From an uncultured Campylobacter sp. (GTDB lineage: Bacteria > Campylobacterota > Campylobacteria > Campylobacterales > Campylobacteraceae), in assembly GCA_945873855.1 (NCBI GenBank), contig CAMCEN010000001.1, positions 1 through 64,000 of the forward strand: a DNA stretch of 64,000 nucleotides. The letters run 5' to 3'. Position 1 is the first letter of the stretch; each line of letters starts with the position of its first letter. The notes below the pieces were generated by a model. That model was not told the DNA's origin and did not search any database. It saw only the letters and a program-made list of their open reading frames with translations. Positions 1-9,017 of the stretch are shown in pieces. The position numbers and the translations under genes are program-made.

Positions 1-92
1 AGATTTTATTTTAAGAATTCTAGATTTTATTTTAAGAATTCTAGATTTTATTTTAAGAATTCTAGATTTTATTTTAGGAATTCTAGAATTCC
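1..92. repeat. Tandem family A repeat, 21-bp period, four units
   Basis: Four consecutive 21-bp units start at 1, 22, 43 and 64. Each carries a half-palindrome (AAGAATTCTAGATTTT type; the last has AGGAATTCT). The array closes with the complete palindrome GGAATTCTAGAATTCC at 77-92. It lies just downstream of the lnt stop codon on the minus strand. The period is exactly that of the in-frame expansions in coaBC and waaA. Confidence 0.9.
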
Positions 93-98
93 ATAAAA

Positions 99-1307
99 CT
101 ACCTTATAACTTTCTTATCATTAAAATTCGCACTATGAAAAATCACTGAGCCGTTTTTTAAAGCGTAGTAGCGCAAAAGCAGGTTTTGAAGCGTGCTTTG
201 TGTGCTTGGGACAAACCACGCATCATTGCTGATAAGTAGCACAAAATCAGGCTTATTAGCATAAAGCTGGGTCCTTGTGCCCTCGTAGCAAATAGCTACT
301 TTAAATCTCACGCCGTCTACTTCTATATAGCTAAAATCACCAGCTTTGCCAAAATCACTAGCACCACCAAAAAACAGCGTATTTATAGGCTTTTTAAGAA
401 ACTCTGGCAAAGGAATTTCTTCACCAAAAGGCACCAAAATATGCTTATCGATGCGCCTCATCTCTCCAGCATCAAAAAAATACGCACTATTATAAAAAGT
501 GCCATTTTCATACGCCTCTGCACCTGCTAAAATAGCGATTTTTTGCGATTTTTCTTTTAAAGCCTCTACAAGCTCTAAGTTTTGATTAAGATTAGTCGCA
601 AAGGCTGATTCTGGCAGGACTACAAGCCTAGCACCATTTTTTATAGCCTTATCAATCAAAGCTAGATTATTAACAAAATGCTCTTTTTTGCGTGAGCTTT
701 GCCACAGCTCGTTTTGGGGAATTCTAGATGAAATCAGCTCTATTTTAAAAGGTGGATTTTTGCTATCATTTTGCCCAGCAAAAACTCGCTCAAAAGGCGT
801 GCCAATCAAGCTTAAATGCCAATTAAGCCAGTTAAAGCCAAAAGGGTGAACAAACTGAATAAGATAAAAGCCAAGTGCTAAAATAACAGGCTTTAAAATA
901 CCCCCCGCACCCCCCAAACACCTAGCAAAAAAGCTAAAAATCACATAAAAACAAAGAAAAATGAGACCATAAACCACGCCTATACCAAAAATTTCAAAAG
1001 GTATAAGATAAACAAAATCATAATAAACAAGGCTAAAAGCTATCCAATAAAACCAAAAAACTCCTACAAAAAAGCCAGTTAAAAGCCAAATAACAGCAGC
1101 AGATTTTCGCACAAAAACTAGTCTAAAAGCCCCAAAAACAAATGCTAAAAGCCCCAAAATGCTAAGAAAAATATTTTCAAAAATACTAAAATAAATAAAA
1201 ATGCTTAATAAAATAGCAGTTAAAAAGCTAGATTTTATGATTTTTAAGCTAAAATACGAGCTTAATTTTTTTTTAAAGGACGACAATGCAAGGCGATCTA
1301 CTTTCAT
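99..1307 (-). CDS. lnt: Apolipoprotein N-acyltransferase
   Basis: Inner-membrane enzyme that adds the third acyl chain to outer-membrane lipoproteins. The 402-aa product has about six hydrophobic N-terminal segments followed by a nitrilase-like domain. That domain shows LVVLPESAF (catalytic Glu), a Lys in the RRIDKHILVPFGEE stretch and AICYEG (catalytic Cys), the expected Glu-Lys-Cys triad. It is somewhat short for the family. The only ATG lies at 1307, so the 5' end overlaps divergent yajC by 22 bp and covers the likely yajC promoter; a later non-ATG start cannot be excluded. Two repeat-like stretches are inside the gene: a family A half-site at 718-731 (encoding SSRIP) and a family F-like C-rich tract near 896-917 (encoding GGAGGIL). 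Confidence 0.9.
   Translation of the reverse strand: MKVDRLALSSFKKKLSSYFSLKIIKSSFLTAILLSIFIYFSIFENIFLSILGLLAFVFGAFRLVFVRKSAAVIWLLTGFFVGVFWFYWIAFSLVYYDFVYLIPFEIFGIGVVYGLIFLCFYVIFSFFARCLGGAGGILKPVILALGFYLIQFVHPFGFNWLNWHLSLIGTPFERVFAGQNDSKNPPFKIELISSRIPQNELWQSSRKKEHFVNNLALIDKAIKNGARLVVLPESAFATNLNQNLELVEALKEKSQKIAILAGAEAYENGTFYNSAYFFDAGEMRRIDKHILVPFGEEIPLPEFLKKPINTLFFGGASDFGKAGDFSYIEVDGVRFKVAICYEGTRTQLYANKPDFVLLISNDAWFVPSTQSTLQNLLLRYYALKNGSVIFHSANFNDKKVIR
1250..1255 (+). promoter_or_regulatory. Likely -10 box for yajC-secD-secF
   Basis: TAAAAT preceded by GC, 31 bases before the yajC ATG and inside the 5' part of divergent lnt. It matches the GC-TAWAAT pattern seen before many genes here. Confidence 0.55.
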
Positions 1308-1573
1308 CTTTACTACCTTTGGTGGTTCTTGTTTTGATTTTTTGGTTTTTGGTCATTAGACCACAGCAAATGCAAGCCAAAAAGCACAAAGAAATGCTAA
1401 ATGCGCTAACAAAAGGCGATAAAATCATCACAAACGGCGGACTTGTCGCAGAGGTGGTAAATGCCGAGGGCGATTTTATCAAAGTTAAGCTTAATGATGA
1501 TGTAATTGTGCGACTTGATCGTGCTTTTGTAGCTAAAAAATACGAAGATATAGCAGCAGAAGTAAAAAAATGA
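1286..1573 (+). CDS. yajC: Sec translocase accessory subunit YajC
   Basis: Small single-pass membrane protein (95 aa) of the SecDF-YajC complex that assists protein export. One hydrophobic helix at about residues 9-26 is followed by the family pattern IRPQQMQAKKHKEML and a basic/acidic cytoplasmic tail containing GDKIITNGGL. The start has AAAGGA a few bases upstream. The gene overlaps secD by 4 bp (ATGA), so it heads a translationally coupled yajC-secD-secF operon. Confidence 0.95.
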   Translation: MQGDLLSSLLPLVVLVLIFWFLVIRPQQMQAKKHKEMLNALTKGDKIITNGGLVAEVVNAEGDFIKVKLNDDVIVRLDRAFVAKKYEDIAAEVKK

Positions 1574-3168
1574 AAAAAGCAAGAATTACTTATAAATTCG
1601 TAATTTTGCTTGTAGCTTTGTGCTTTGGGGCTGTTTTTTGTGCGCCTAGTTTTTTTGGTACTAGCTGGGGTTCGAAGATCACTCTTGGGCTTGATTTACA
1701 AGGTGGACTTCATATGCTCCTTGGGGTAGAAACTGCTGCGGCGATCGAGAGCAAAGAAAAGAGCATAGCCTCAAGTATAAAGTATTTTACTAGCAAAAAT
1801 GATATTTTAATTGACGAGCTAAAAGTAGAAAATGGACTTATCACCTTTAGCTTGCTTGATAGCGATGATAGCGCAAAAATAGATGAAATGCTAGCTACTA
1901 ATCAAGGTCTAATCATAGATAAAAAAGATCTAAGCTATGAGCTTCATCTAAGCGATGAAGAAAAGCTAAGCACGGCAAACTACGCAATCGATCAAGCTGT
2001 AGAGGTCATAAGAAACCGCCTTGATCTTTTTGGTCTAGCTGAGCCAACGGTTGCCAAGCAAGGTAAGGAAAATATCCTAGTTGAACTCCCTGGTATAAAA
2101 ACCAGTGCTGATGAGCAAAGGGCTTTGGATCTAATAGAAAAAGCAGCTCACTTAGAGCTAATGGCTCTTGATGAAGAGCGTCAAAGCATGGCGCAAACTA
2201 TATCAGCGCGTGATGCAGCAGCCTATGGCGATGTGCTATATGAGGATGCTAAAAACCCAGCGCAAAAGTATCTTTTAAAAGAACTAGCCGTGCTTGATGG
2301 TGCTATGCTAATTGATGCTAAGGTGGCTTTTGATCAAAACAATAATCAGCCTATAATAAACTTCACGCTAAATGCCCAGGGAGCTAGAATTTTTGGTGAT
2401 TTTACCAGAGCAAATGTGGGCAAACGCCTAGCAATCGTGCTAGATAAAAAAGTCTACTCAGCCCCTGTGATAAATGAGCGCATAGGTGGAGGAAGTGGGC
2501 AAATAAGCGGTGGATTTAGCGTAGATGAGGCGCATGATATCGCTATCGCACTTCGCTCTGGAGCCTTGCTGGCCCCTGTAAAAATGCTAGAAAAACGCTC
2601 AGTTGGACCTAGCTTAGGAAGTGATAGCATACGCCAAAGTATGATAGCGCTTATATCTGGTGCTGTGCTTGTGGTGCTTTGTATGATTGTAGTGTATGGA
2701 CTAGCTGGCGTTATAGCAAATGTGGCACTTGTGGCAAATATCTTGCTTCTAATAGCGATTATGGCGATGTTTGGAGCGACTCTTACCCTGCCTGGAATGG
2801 CTGGAATCGTGCTAACTATCGGTATGGCAGTCGATGCTAATGTCATCATAAACGAACGCATACGAGAAATGCTAAAAGCTGGCGCAGGAGTAAAAAACGC
2901 AATCGCCAAAGGCTACGAAAACGCAATGAGTGCAATCGTGGATTCAAATCTAACCACACTTATAACATCAATTGCGCTTTATGCTTATGGCACAGGGCCG
3001 ATTAAAGGCTTTGCTGTGACTATCAGCATAGGAATAGTAGCTTCTATGATAACAGCGATTTTAGGCACGCACGGCGTGTTTGACGCATTAGGTGAGAAAA
3101 TACAACGCTCAGGCAATACAAGGCTTTGGTTTGGCTACAAAATAAAGGGCAAAAATGCAAGTATTTGA
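1570..3168 (+). CDS. secD: Protein translocase subunit SecD
   Basis: Polytopic RND-type membrane protein (532 aa) that uses the proton gradient to help pull exported proteins across the inner membrane. It has one N-terminal transmembrane segment, the DLQGGLHML motif near residue 42, a large periplasmic domain with RNRLDLFGLAEP, and five C-terminal transmembrane helices containing GMAVDANVIINERIRE. Length is normal for the family. It overlaps yajC by 4 bp and secF by 14 bp. Confidence 0.97.
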   Translation: MKKARITYKFVILLVALCFGAVFCAPSFFGTSWGSKITLGLDLQGGLHMLLGVETAAAIESKEKSIASSIKYFTSKNDILIDELKVENGLITFSLLDSDDSAKIDEMLATNQGLIIDKKDLSYELHLSDEEKLSTANYAIDQAVEVIRNRLDLFGLAEPTVAKQGKENILVELPGIKTSADEQRALDLIEKAAHLELMALDEERQSMAQTISARDAAAYGDVLYEDAKNPAQKYLLKELAVLDGAMLIDAKVAFDQNNNQPIINFTLNAQGARIFGDFTRANVGKRLAIVLDKKVYSAPVINERIGGGSGQISGGFSVDEAHDIAIALRSGALLAPVKMLEKRSVGPSLGSDSIRQSMIALISGAVLVVLCMIVVYGLAGVIANVALVANILLLIAIMAMFGATLTLPGMAGIVLTIGMAVDANVIINERIREMLKAGAGVKNAIAKGYENAMSAIVDSNLTTLITSIALYAYGTGPIKGFAVTISIGIVASMITAILGTHGVFDALGEKIQRSGNTRLWFGYKIKGKNASI

Positions 3169-4114
3169 TAGTGGAAAAATATATGATTTTATGGGCAAAA
3201 AGCTTGGCTCTTTTGTGATTTCTTGCCTACTTATTTTTGGTAGCATTTTCTTTTTGGCTACAAAGGGGCTAAATTACGGCATTGACTTTGCTGGTGGAAC
3301 GCTCGTTCAGGTGCGCTATGATGGCCCTGCGCCTATTGAGAAAATCCGCGCAGCACTTGATTTGCCAAATCTTAGTGTAACTGAGTTTGGCAGTGCTAAT
3401 GAAGTAGTAATCCGCTACTCAAGCGCAAGCGAGCAAGTAGCGACTGACCCTGGCAGGTACATCGCAAAAATGCTAGAAAATACAGGTAATTTAGAGGTTC
3501 GCCGTGTGGATGTAGTAGGCCCAAAAGTAGGCGCAGAACTGCGTGAGAAAGGCATAATGGCAATTAGCGTTTCTTTGGTGCTTATTCTTATTTACATAGC
3601 ATTTCGCTTTGAGTGGCGTTTTGCCTTGGCTGCTATTATCTGTGAGTTTCACGATGTTATCATCGTGCTTGGTGCTATCTCAGCCCTTGGACTTGATGTA
3701 AATCTTGATACGCTAGCAGCTGTGCTAACGATAATAGGCTACTCGCTAAATGATACTATTATCGTCTTTGACCGCATTAGAGAGGGCGTGCAAGCTGGCA
3801 AAAGTAATGATCTAAACCATAATATAAATGAAAGCATTTCAGCTACGCTATCTCGCACCTTTATGACTAGCCTTACTACTTTGCTTACGGTGCTTACCTT
3901 GTTTTTCTTTGGCGGGGATATAATTCACAGCTTTTCAACCATTATGATAGTTGGTATCGTAATAGGCACACTAAGTTCTATTTTTATCGCTGCGCCTATG
4001 CTAATATGGTTTAAGTTTGATATAGCAAAATACAAAGAGGCACTAGCCCAAAAACAAAGAGCAAAGGCTGAGAAAGAGCGTATGCGAGCAATGTATGAAA
4101 AAGGCAGTGTGTAG
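3155..4114 (+). CDS. secF: Protein translocase subunit SecF
   Basis: Partner of SecD (319 aa). The family motif GIDFAGGTLVQV lies near residue 42, and the RND helices carry IGYSLNDTIIVFDRIRE. Six hydrophobic segments are visible and the C-terminus is a charged cytoplasmic tail. It is the last gene of the yajC-secD-secF operon; its TAG stop runs directly into a family A repeat array. Confidence 0.97.
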   Translation: MQVFDSGKIYDFMGKKLGSFVISCLLIFGSIFFLATKGLNYGIDFAGGTLVQVRYDGPAPIEKIRAALDLPNLSVTEFGSANEVVIRYSSASEQVATDPGRYIAKMLENTGNLEVRRVDVVGPKVGAELREKGIMAISVSLVLILIYIAFRFEWRFALAAIICEFHDVIIVLGAISALGLDVNLDTLAAVLTIIGYSLNDTIIVFDRIREGVQAGKSNDLNHNINESISATLSRTFMTSLTTLLTVLTLFFFGGDIIHSFSTIMIVGIVIGTLSSIFIAAPMLIWFKFDIAKYKEALAQKQRAKAEKERMRAMYEKGSV

Positions 4115-4302
4115 GGAATTCTAGGAAATTCTAGAATTCCTTGCTGAAATTTCTAAGAATTCTAGATTGGGAATTCTAGAATTCCTTGATTGAAATTCCT
4201 AGGAATTCTAGGGAATTCTAGATTGGGAATTCTAGAATTCTTTGGCTGAAATTTCTAGGAATTCTAGGGAATTCTAGATTGGGAATTCTAGAATTCCTTG
4301 GA
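4115..4302. repeat. Family A array with 56-bp higher-order period
   Basis: About ten complete or partial family A palindromes fill the gap after secF. A larger unit beginning ATTGGGAATTCTAG recurs at 4166, 4222 and 4278, exactly 56 bp apart, so blocks of several palindromes were themselves duplicated. No reading frame of note is present. Confidence 0.85.
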
Positions 4303-4339
4303 ATTTTTAAGCATTCTGTAACCTAAATAAAGGATAAAG

Positions 4340-4678
4340 ATGAATTGGAGTAGGGTAATTTATACTTTTTTTGCGCTGATGTGTCTTACTACTGTGGCTG
4401 GATTTTTATACGACCACAACGACATCACGCTTTTTATCGCAGCTAGTATCAACCTGATATCAACACTGCTTAAAATCGGCGTGAGAAACATGCTCTCAGC
4501 CGAGCTTTTTGCTAGTTCGTTGGTAGCAGATTTACACCTTTTGCCTGCGCTTGTGATAGTGATGAACTCAGGCTTTAGCAGCATTGTCTTTGGTCTAGCA
4601 CTTGGTGGACTTGTGGCAAATGCTTTTTCGATGGCGCTGATTCTAATAGAAGCAGGCAAATCTCGAGACGATTTTTAA
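4340..4678 (+). CDS. Small membrane protein, DUF6394-like
   Basis: 112-aa hydrophobic protein with about three to four transmembrane segments (roughly residues 5-22, 26-44, 60-78 and 84-105) and a short charged C-terminus. It resembles a conserved Campylobacterota family that I recall as DUF6394; function unknown. AAAGGA lies 9 bases before the ATG. It is flanked by secF and leuS. Its stop codon lies inside the left terminal arm of an E-family repeat, so the element provides the end of the gene. Confidence 0.75.
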   Translation: MNWSRVIYTFFALMCLTTVAGFLYDHNDITLFIAASINLISTLLKIGVRNMLSAELFASSLVADLHLLPALVIVMNSGFSSIVFGLALGGLVANAFSMALILIEAGKSRDDF

Positions 4679-4799
4679 CTTCGTCTTGCTTGGCACTGCA
4701 CTTGAAGTGCGCTTGTGCTTCACTGCGACGCACGCCAAGTGCGTCTCATTCGCACTGCGCTTACTTCAAGCACATTGCCTTCGCAATACTCGTTAAAAA
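4672..4799 (+). repeat. E-family structured repeat, copy E4
   Basis: Long imperfect hairpin. Terminal arms are TTTTTAAC (4672-4679) and GTTAAAAA (4792-4799). A mid-stem includes CTTGAAGT in both the left arm and the reverse complement of the right arm. The centre is a perfect 7-bp hairpin GACGCAC/GTGCGTC (4727-4733 and 4739-4745, loop GCCAA). The left arm overlaps the stop codon of the preceding gene. Confidence 0.85.
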
Positions 4800-4803
4800 G
4801 TGA

Positions 4804-4944
4804 TTTTTAAGTTTGTCTTATGCGCTTATTACGACTAAACTTCGCTTCTGCTTCACAAGGGCGTCGCTAAGTGCGTCTCATTTCGCAGTCGCTCAGTTTA
4901 GCCATACTAAGCGCACAATATAGGCAAAAACAATAATTTTAAAT
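4804..4944 (+). repeat. E-family structured repeat, copy E5
   Basis: Second tandem copy. Mid-stem GACTAAAC (4832-4839) pairs with GTTTAGCC (4895-4902), and the flanking GCGCTTA/TAAGCGC pair extends it. The central GACGCAC/GTGCGCC hairpin is partly degraded here (GGCGTC against GTGCGTC). Terminal arms are weaker than in E4. Confidence 0.75.
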
Positions 4945-4948
4945 TTTG

Positions 4949-5017
4949 TTTTTAACTTCGTCTTGCTTGGCACTGCGCTTACTTCAAGCACATTGCCTTC
5001 GCAATACTCGTTAAAAA
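4949..5017 (+). repeat. E-family copy E6, internally deleted
   Basis: A 69-bp copy nearly identical to both ends of E4 but lacking its centre. The join is at the CACTGC direct repeat present twice in E4, as expected for slippage or recombination. The terminal arms TTTTTAAC/GTTAAAAA are kept. Together with E4 and E5 it accounts for nearly all of the 402-base gap before leuS. The rest (5018-5063) holds a twofold AAAAGTTTGAATATTTA direct repeat. Confidence 0.85.
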
Positions 5018-5080
5018 CAGCTTTTAAAAAGTTTGAATATTTATTTAAAAGTTTGAATATTTAATTGTAAGGATAAAAAA

Positions 5081-7525
5081 ATGAGAGTTTATAACGCTAA
5101 AATTATTGAGCCAAAATGGCAAAAAATTTGGAGTGAAAACAAATACGCAGAGCCAAAAGATGACTACACCCTGCCTAAAAAATACATTTTATCAATGTTT
5201 CCATACCCTAGCGGGCGACTTCACATGGGGCATGTGCGAAACTACTCAATCGGCGATGCGCTCTCACGCTACTACCGATTAAAAGGCTACAATGTGCTTC
5301 AGCCTATCGGCTTTGATAGCTTTGGTATGCCAGCTGAAAACGCAGCTATTAAGCACGGCACTCATCCTAAAAAATGGACTTATGAAAATATTGATTATAT
5401 GAGCCATGAGCTTGAAATTCTGGGCTTTAGCTTTAGTAAAAATCGCCGCCTAGCTACTAGCGATCCACTTTATACAAAGTGGGAGCAAGAATTTTTTATC
5501 AAAATGTATGAAAAAGGCTTAGTCTATCAAAAATCAGCCGTGGTAAACTGGTGCGAACACGACCAAACCGTACTAGCAAACGAACAAGTGATAGAGGGCA
5601 AATGCTGGCGTTGCGATCATGAAGTGGTACAAAAAGAGATGCCAGGCTACTACCTAAAAATCAAAGACTACGCAGATGAGCTGCTAACTTGCCTGGATAG
5701 CCTTAAAGAAAAGTGGCCAAATCAAGTGCTAACCATGCAAGAAAACTGGATAGGCAAAAGCTATGGTGCGCAGCTGTTTTTTAGCTTTGATGAGACAAGT
5801 GCTGCTAAAACTGGCTTAAAGGGTTTTAATGTCTTTACCACTCGCCCTGATACGATTTTTGGTGCTTCATTTACCGCACTTGCGCCAGAGCATGAAGTAG
5901 TAAAGGCTGTAATGGAGGCTGATTTATTGCTACCTGAGCAAAAAAGCACGCTAGAAAAAATCATAAATCTAAGCCCAAGGGAACGCTCGCAAATGGATAA
6001 AGAAGGCGTGGATTTAGGTCTTTTTGTAATCCATCCATTTACTGGGGCAAAACTACCTGTGTGGTGTGCAAATTTCGTGCTAATTGAATATGGTGGTGGA
6101 GCGATTATGAGCGTGCCTGCTGGCGATGAGAGGGACTTTGACTTTGCTAGCAAATATAATTTGCCGATTTTAAATATTTTTAAAAACTGCGCTATCCCGC
6201 ATACTGAGAAAAACGCTATTTTAAAAAACTCTGGCTTTTTAGATGGGCTAGATTATGAGGCGGCGACTGCTGAGATTTTAGCTGAGCTAGAGGCAAAAAA
6301 CATAGGCAAAAAAGTAGTCCAGTATAAGCTGCGTGACTGGGGAATATCTCGCCAGCGCTACTGGGGCGCGCCTGTGCCGATGGTGCGTTGTCCTAGCTGT
6401 GGTCTTGTGCCTGAGGCCTTAGAAAACTTGCCTGTAACCCTGCCTGATGATGTAGAGATCACAGGCGAGGGCAGCCCTTTGGTAAAACATCCTACTTGGA
6501 AGCACTGTAAATGCCCAAAATGTGGCAAAGACGCCGAGCGTGAGTGTGATACTATGGATACTTTTGTGGATAGCTCGTGGTATTTTGCTAGATTTGCTAG
6601 TGATGAGAAAACCTGGTCTAGCACAGCTTTTGATAAAAAAAGCGTGGATTACTGGATGAGCGTAGATCACTATATAGGTGGCATTGAGCATGCGATTTTA
6701 CACCTACTTTATGCTAGATTTTTTCAAAAAGTTCTGCGAGATTTGGGCTATTTGCGTGATAGTGAACCTTTTTCTCATTTGCTAACGCAAGGCATGGTGA
6801 CAAAAGATGGCGCAAAAATGAGTAAAAGCAAGGGAAATACGGTTGATCCTGATGATATTATAGAAAAATACGGCGCAGATACAGCAAGGCTGTTTATTCT
6901 CTTTGCTGCGCCACCTGCTAAAGAGCTTGAGTGGAACGATAGCGCAGTAGAGGGTGCTTATAAGTTTATTTCAAGACTATATGATAGAGCTAGCAAAGCC
7001 AAAAAATGCGGGGCTATTCCAGAACTAAATCACGCTAGCTTAAACGAAGCTGAGAAATACGCACGCCTAAAGGTCTATGAAGCTATGAAAAAAGGTAGCG
7101 AAGTCTATGAAAATAGCTTTGCTTTTAATACCTTAATCGCTGCTTGTATGGAGGCCTGTAATGCGCTAAATGCGCAAGAAAATGCTGAAATTTGGGCTGA
7201 GGGCTACTATATCATTTTGGCACTTTTAGAACCTATTATTCCGCATGTTTGCGCCGAGCTTAGTGCTGAGCTTTTTGGTGGGGCAAACTTGCGTGATTTT
7301 GCTAAGCTTGAGGTAAAAAATGAAGTCTTTGTAAGTGAGACGCTAAACCTAGCAGTTACTATAAACGGCAAGCGCAGAGCTGAGATTAGCGTTAGCGTGG
7401 ATGCAAGCGATAGCGATATTTTAAGCACAGCAAAGACTGAGTGTGCCAAATGGCTAGAGGGTAAAGAGATAATAAAAGAAATTATCGTGCCTAAAAAGCT
7501 TGTAAATATCGTAATCAAGGGCTAG
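5081..7525 (+). CDS. leuS: Leucyl-tRNA synthetase
   Basis: Class I aminoacyl-tRNA synthetase (814 aa) that charges tRNA-Leu. The HIGH-type motif HMGH is in [17 protein letters not shown] near residue 49. The CP1 editing domain is present ([11 protein letters not shown] and [13 protein letters not shown]), a cysteine-rich zinc knuckle follows (CPSCG, CKCPKCG), and KMSKS occurs in [14 protein letters not shown]. The anticodon-binding and C-terminal domains are complete. TAAGGA precedes the ATG. The gene has its own upstream region occupied by three E elements. Confidence 0.98.
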   Translation: MRVYNAKIIEPKWQKIWSENKYAEPKDDYTLPKKYILSMFPYPSGRLHMGHVRNYSIGDALSRYYRLKGYNVLQPIGFDSFGMPAENAAIKHGTHPKKWTYENIDYMSHELEILGFSFSKNRRLATSDPLYTKWEQEFFIKMYEKGLVYQKSAVVNWCEHDQTVLANEQVIEGKCWRCDHEVVQKEMPGYYLKIKDYADELLTCLDSLKEKWPNQVLTMQENWIGKSYGAQLFFSFDETSAAKTGLKGFNVFTTRPDTIFGASFTALAPEHEVVKAVMEADLLLPEQKSTLEKIINLSPRERSQMDKEGVDLGLFVIHPFTGAKLPVWCANFVLIEYGGGAIMSVPAGDERDFDFASKYNLPILNIFKNCAIPHTEKNAILKNSGFLDGLDYEAATAEILAELEAKNIGKKVVQYKLRDWGISRQRYWGAPVPMVRCPSCGLVPEALENLPVTLPDDVEITGEGSPLVKHPTWKHCKCPKCGKDAERECDTMDTFVDSSWYFARFASDEKTWSSTAFDKKSVDYWMSVDHYIGGIEHAILHLLYARFFQKVLRDLGYLRDSEPFSHLLTQGMVTKDGAKMSKSKGNTVDPDDIIEKYGADTARLFILFAAPPAKELEWNDSAVEGAYKFISRLYDRASKAKKCGAIPELNHASLNEAEKYARLKVYEAMKKGSEVYENSFAFNTLIAACMEACNALNAQENAEIWAEGYYIILALLEPIIPHVCAELSAELFGGANLRDFAKLEVKNEVFVSETLNLAVTINGKRRAEISVSVDASDSDILSTAKTECAKWLEGKEIIKEIIVPKKLVNIVIKG

Positions 7526-7548
7526 TAGTAATTAGCTTTGGCTTTTTT

Positions 7549-7678
7549 GGCTGGCTCGTGCCAAGCGGGCGCCTTTATCCGCCGCCTGCTTCGATGAATT
7601 ATATATTCTATCTTCGGCGTGCAGCGAATAAATTTGCCTCGCAATCTTGGAGCCTTGTTTTTACTACCGCTGTCGCGA
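7549..7678 (+). repeat. D-family structured repeat, copy D1
   Basis: About 130-bp imperfect palindrome after the leuS stop. The conserved central segment GATGAATTATATATTCTAT is at 7593-7611. It is flanked by stem arms (7573-7588 and 7616-7632) and an outer stem in which GGCTC and CCAAG pair with CTTGGAGCC at 7645-7653. The conserved right flank is TTTTTACTACCGCTGTCGCG. The arms differ in sequence from copy D2 but pair within each copy. Confidence 0.8.
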
Positions 7679-7682
7679 CTTT

Positions 7683-7772
7683 TAGGGAATTCCAGAATTC
7701 TCTAAGCCCTAAGGAATTCTAGAATTCCCTAAACTCTAAGGAATTCTAGAATTCCCTGATTTTCAAAAACTC
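7683..7772. repeat. Family A palindromes
   Basis: Three palindromes of the GGAATTCTAGAATTCC type with complementary outer bases. With D1 they account for most of the 337-base leuS-yedE gap. Confidence 0.8.
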
Positions 7773-7794
7773 ATTTTTATTTATATTTAAGTCT

Positions 7795-7820
7795 AAAAAG
7801 GTTAAAATCTCAGCCTTTTT
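7795..7820 (+). terminator. Hairpin before yedE-like gene
   Basis: AAAAAGG (7795-7801) pairs with CCTTTTT (7814-7820), ending in a T run, followed by a second small hairpin GCAAGA/TCTTGC (7823-7837). It could be a terminator or a leader structure for the next gene. Confidence 0.4.
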
Positions 7821-7862
7821 AGGCAAGAGGTTCTTGCAAAACTTATATTCAAGGTCTTTACC

Positions 7863-8927
7863 ATGAAAATTTCTTACATCGGTATACTCTCAGGGCTTGC
7901 TCTGGGTGTTTTAGCGCCACTTCTTGTGTGGCAGGGAAATCCAGGTAATATGGGCATTTGCGCAGCGTGTTTTATCCGTGATACGAGCGGGGCTCTTGGT
8001 TTTCAAAGCGCACTTGCTTACATCCGCCCAGAGATAATTGGCATCGTGCTTGGAGCATTTATCGCAGCACTATTTTTTGGCAAGTTTGAGCCACGAGGCG
8101 GCTCGGCACCAACTACACGCTTTTTCTTTGGCGTGTTTGCTATGCTTGGCGCACTTGTGTTTTTAGGTTGTCCGTGGCGTGCTTTGCTGCGATTTGGAGC
8201 AGGGGATCTTAGTGCGATTGCTGGCATTTTGGGGCTTGTTGCTGGCGTTTTAGCTGGACTTTGGGTTCAGTTTAAAACTACTTTTACTCTTGGCGCTCAA
8301 AGACCGCAAACAAAGGCTACTGGGTTACTTATGCCTATTTTTGCCCTTGCGCTTTTGGGCTTACTTTTGCTTGGACTTGGTGGCTTTGAGTGGGTTAAGT
8401 TTTCTCAAAAAGGCCCAGCTAGCATGCACGCACCGCTTATCATCTCGCTTATCGCTGGTCTAATAATCGGCGTAGTATTTCAAAAAAGCGGCTTTTGTTC
8501 GGTGGGTGCGATTAAAACGCTAATCGTGGATAAAAACTCAGCCATGATGCAAGCAATAATCGCTTTGCTAATAAGCACCGCGCTTGTAAATCTCGCACTT
8601 GGGCAATTTAACCTTGGCTTTGAAAAGCAGCCTATCGCGCACAATGATATGCTATGGAATTTCTTAGCTATGCTACTTTGTGGGTTGTGCTTTACTCTTG
8701 GTGGCGGTTGTCCTGGCAGACAGCTTATTAAAAGCGCAGAGGGCGATAATGACTCAGCGATTTTTGTAATGGGACTAATCGCAGGTGCTGGCATAGCGCA
8801 TAACTTCGGGGTAGCTGCTAGCCCAGCAGGACTTGGTGCAAACTCAGCAGCTGCTGTCATCATAGGGCTAGTATTTTGTGCTCTTGTAGCGATTTTTAGC
8901 CGTAGAAGCCCAGCTATGCAAGGCTAA
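7863..8927 (+). CDS. yedE: YedE-type selenium/sulfur transport membrane protein
   Basis: 354-aa integral membrane protein with about nine to ten hydrophobic helices and the duplicated sulfur-transport (YeeE/YedE) architecture. Diagnostic motifs are GNMGICAACFIRD near residue 30, QKSGFCSVGAIK in the middle and GGGCPGRQLIKSAEGD in the second half, each with a conserved Cys. The family is proposed to import selenium compounds; transport has not been shown for this protein. A yedF partner, often adjacent in other bacteria, is not present. AAGG lies about 8 bases before the ATG. Confidence 0.85.
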   Translation: MKISYIGILSGLALGVLAPLLVWQGNPGNMGICAACFIRDTSGALGFQSALAYIRPEIIGIVLGAFIAALFFGKFEPRGGSAPTTRFFFGVFAMLGALVFLGCPWRALLRFGAGDLSAIAGILGLVAGVLAGLWVQFKTTFTLGAQRPQTKATGLLMPIFALALLGLLLLGLGGFEWVKFSQKGPASMHAPLIISLIAGLIIGVVFQKSGFCSVGAIKTLIVDKNSAMMQAIIALLISTALVNLALGQFNLGFEKQPIAHNDMLWNFLAMLLCGLCFTLGGGCPGRQLIKSAEGDNDSAIFVMGLIAGAGIAHNFGVAASPAGLGANSAAAVIIGLVFCALVAIFSRRSPAMQG

Positions 8928-8936
8928 ATTTTTATA

Positions 8937-9017
8937 AAATCTAGAATTCTTAAGGCAAATTTCGCTAGGAATTCTAGATTTTGCTTTTAAAAACTTCTAT
9001 AAAATCTAGAATTCCTA
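8937..9017. repeat. Family A half-sites between convergent genes
   Basis: Three family A sites (AAATCTAGAATTCTT, GGAATTCTAGATTTT, AAATCTAGAATTCC) separate the convergent yedE-like and AEC genes; the last overlaps the AEC stop region. Inverted pairs here can fold into a hairpin readable from either strand. Confidence 0.75.

Noticed and set aside
2454-2909. 151-codon minus-strand frame within secD
   Set aside because: Shadow of the secD coding sequence on the opposite strand; no family motif and no ribosome site.
4672-5017. tRNA or riboswitch before leuS, such as a T-box
   Set aside because: No tRNA consensus, and the element recurs after macB, fliP and cheZ, so it is a dispersed repeat, not leuS-specific.
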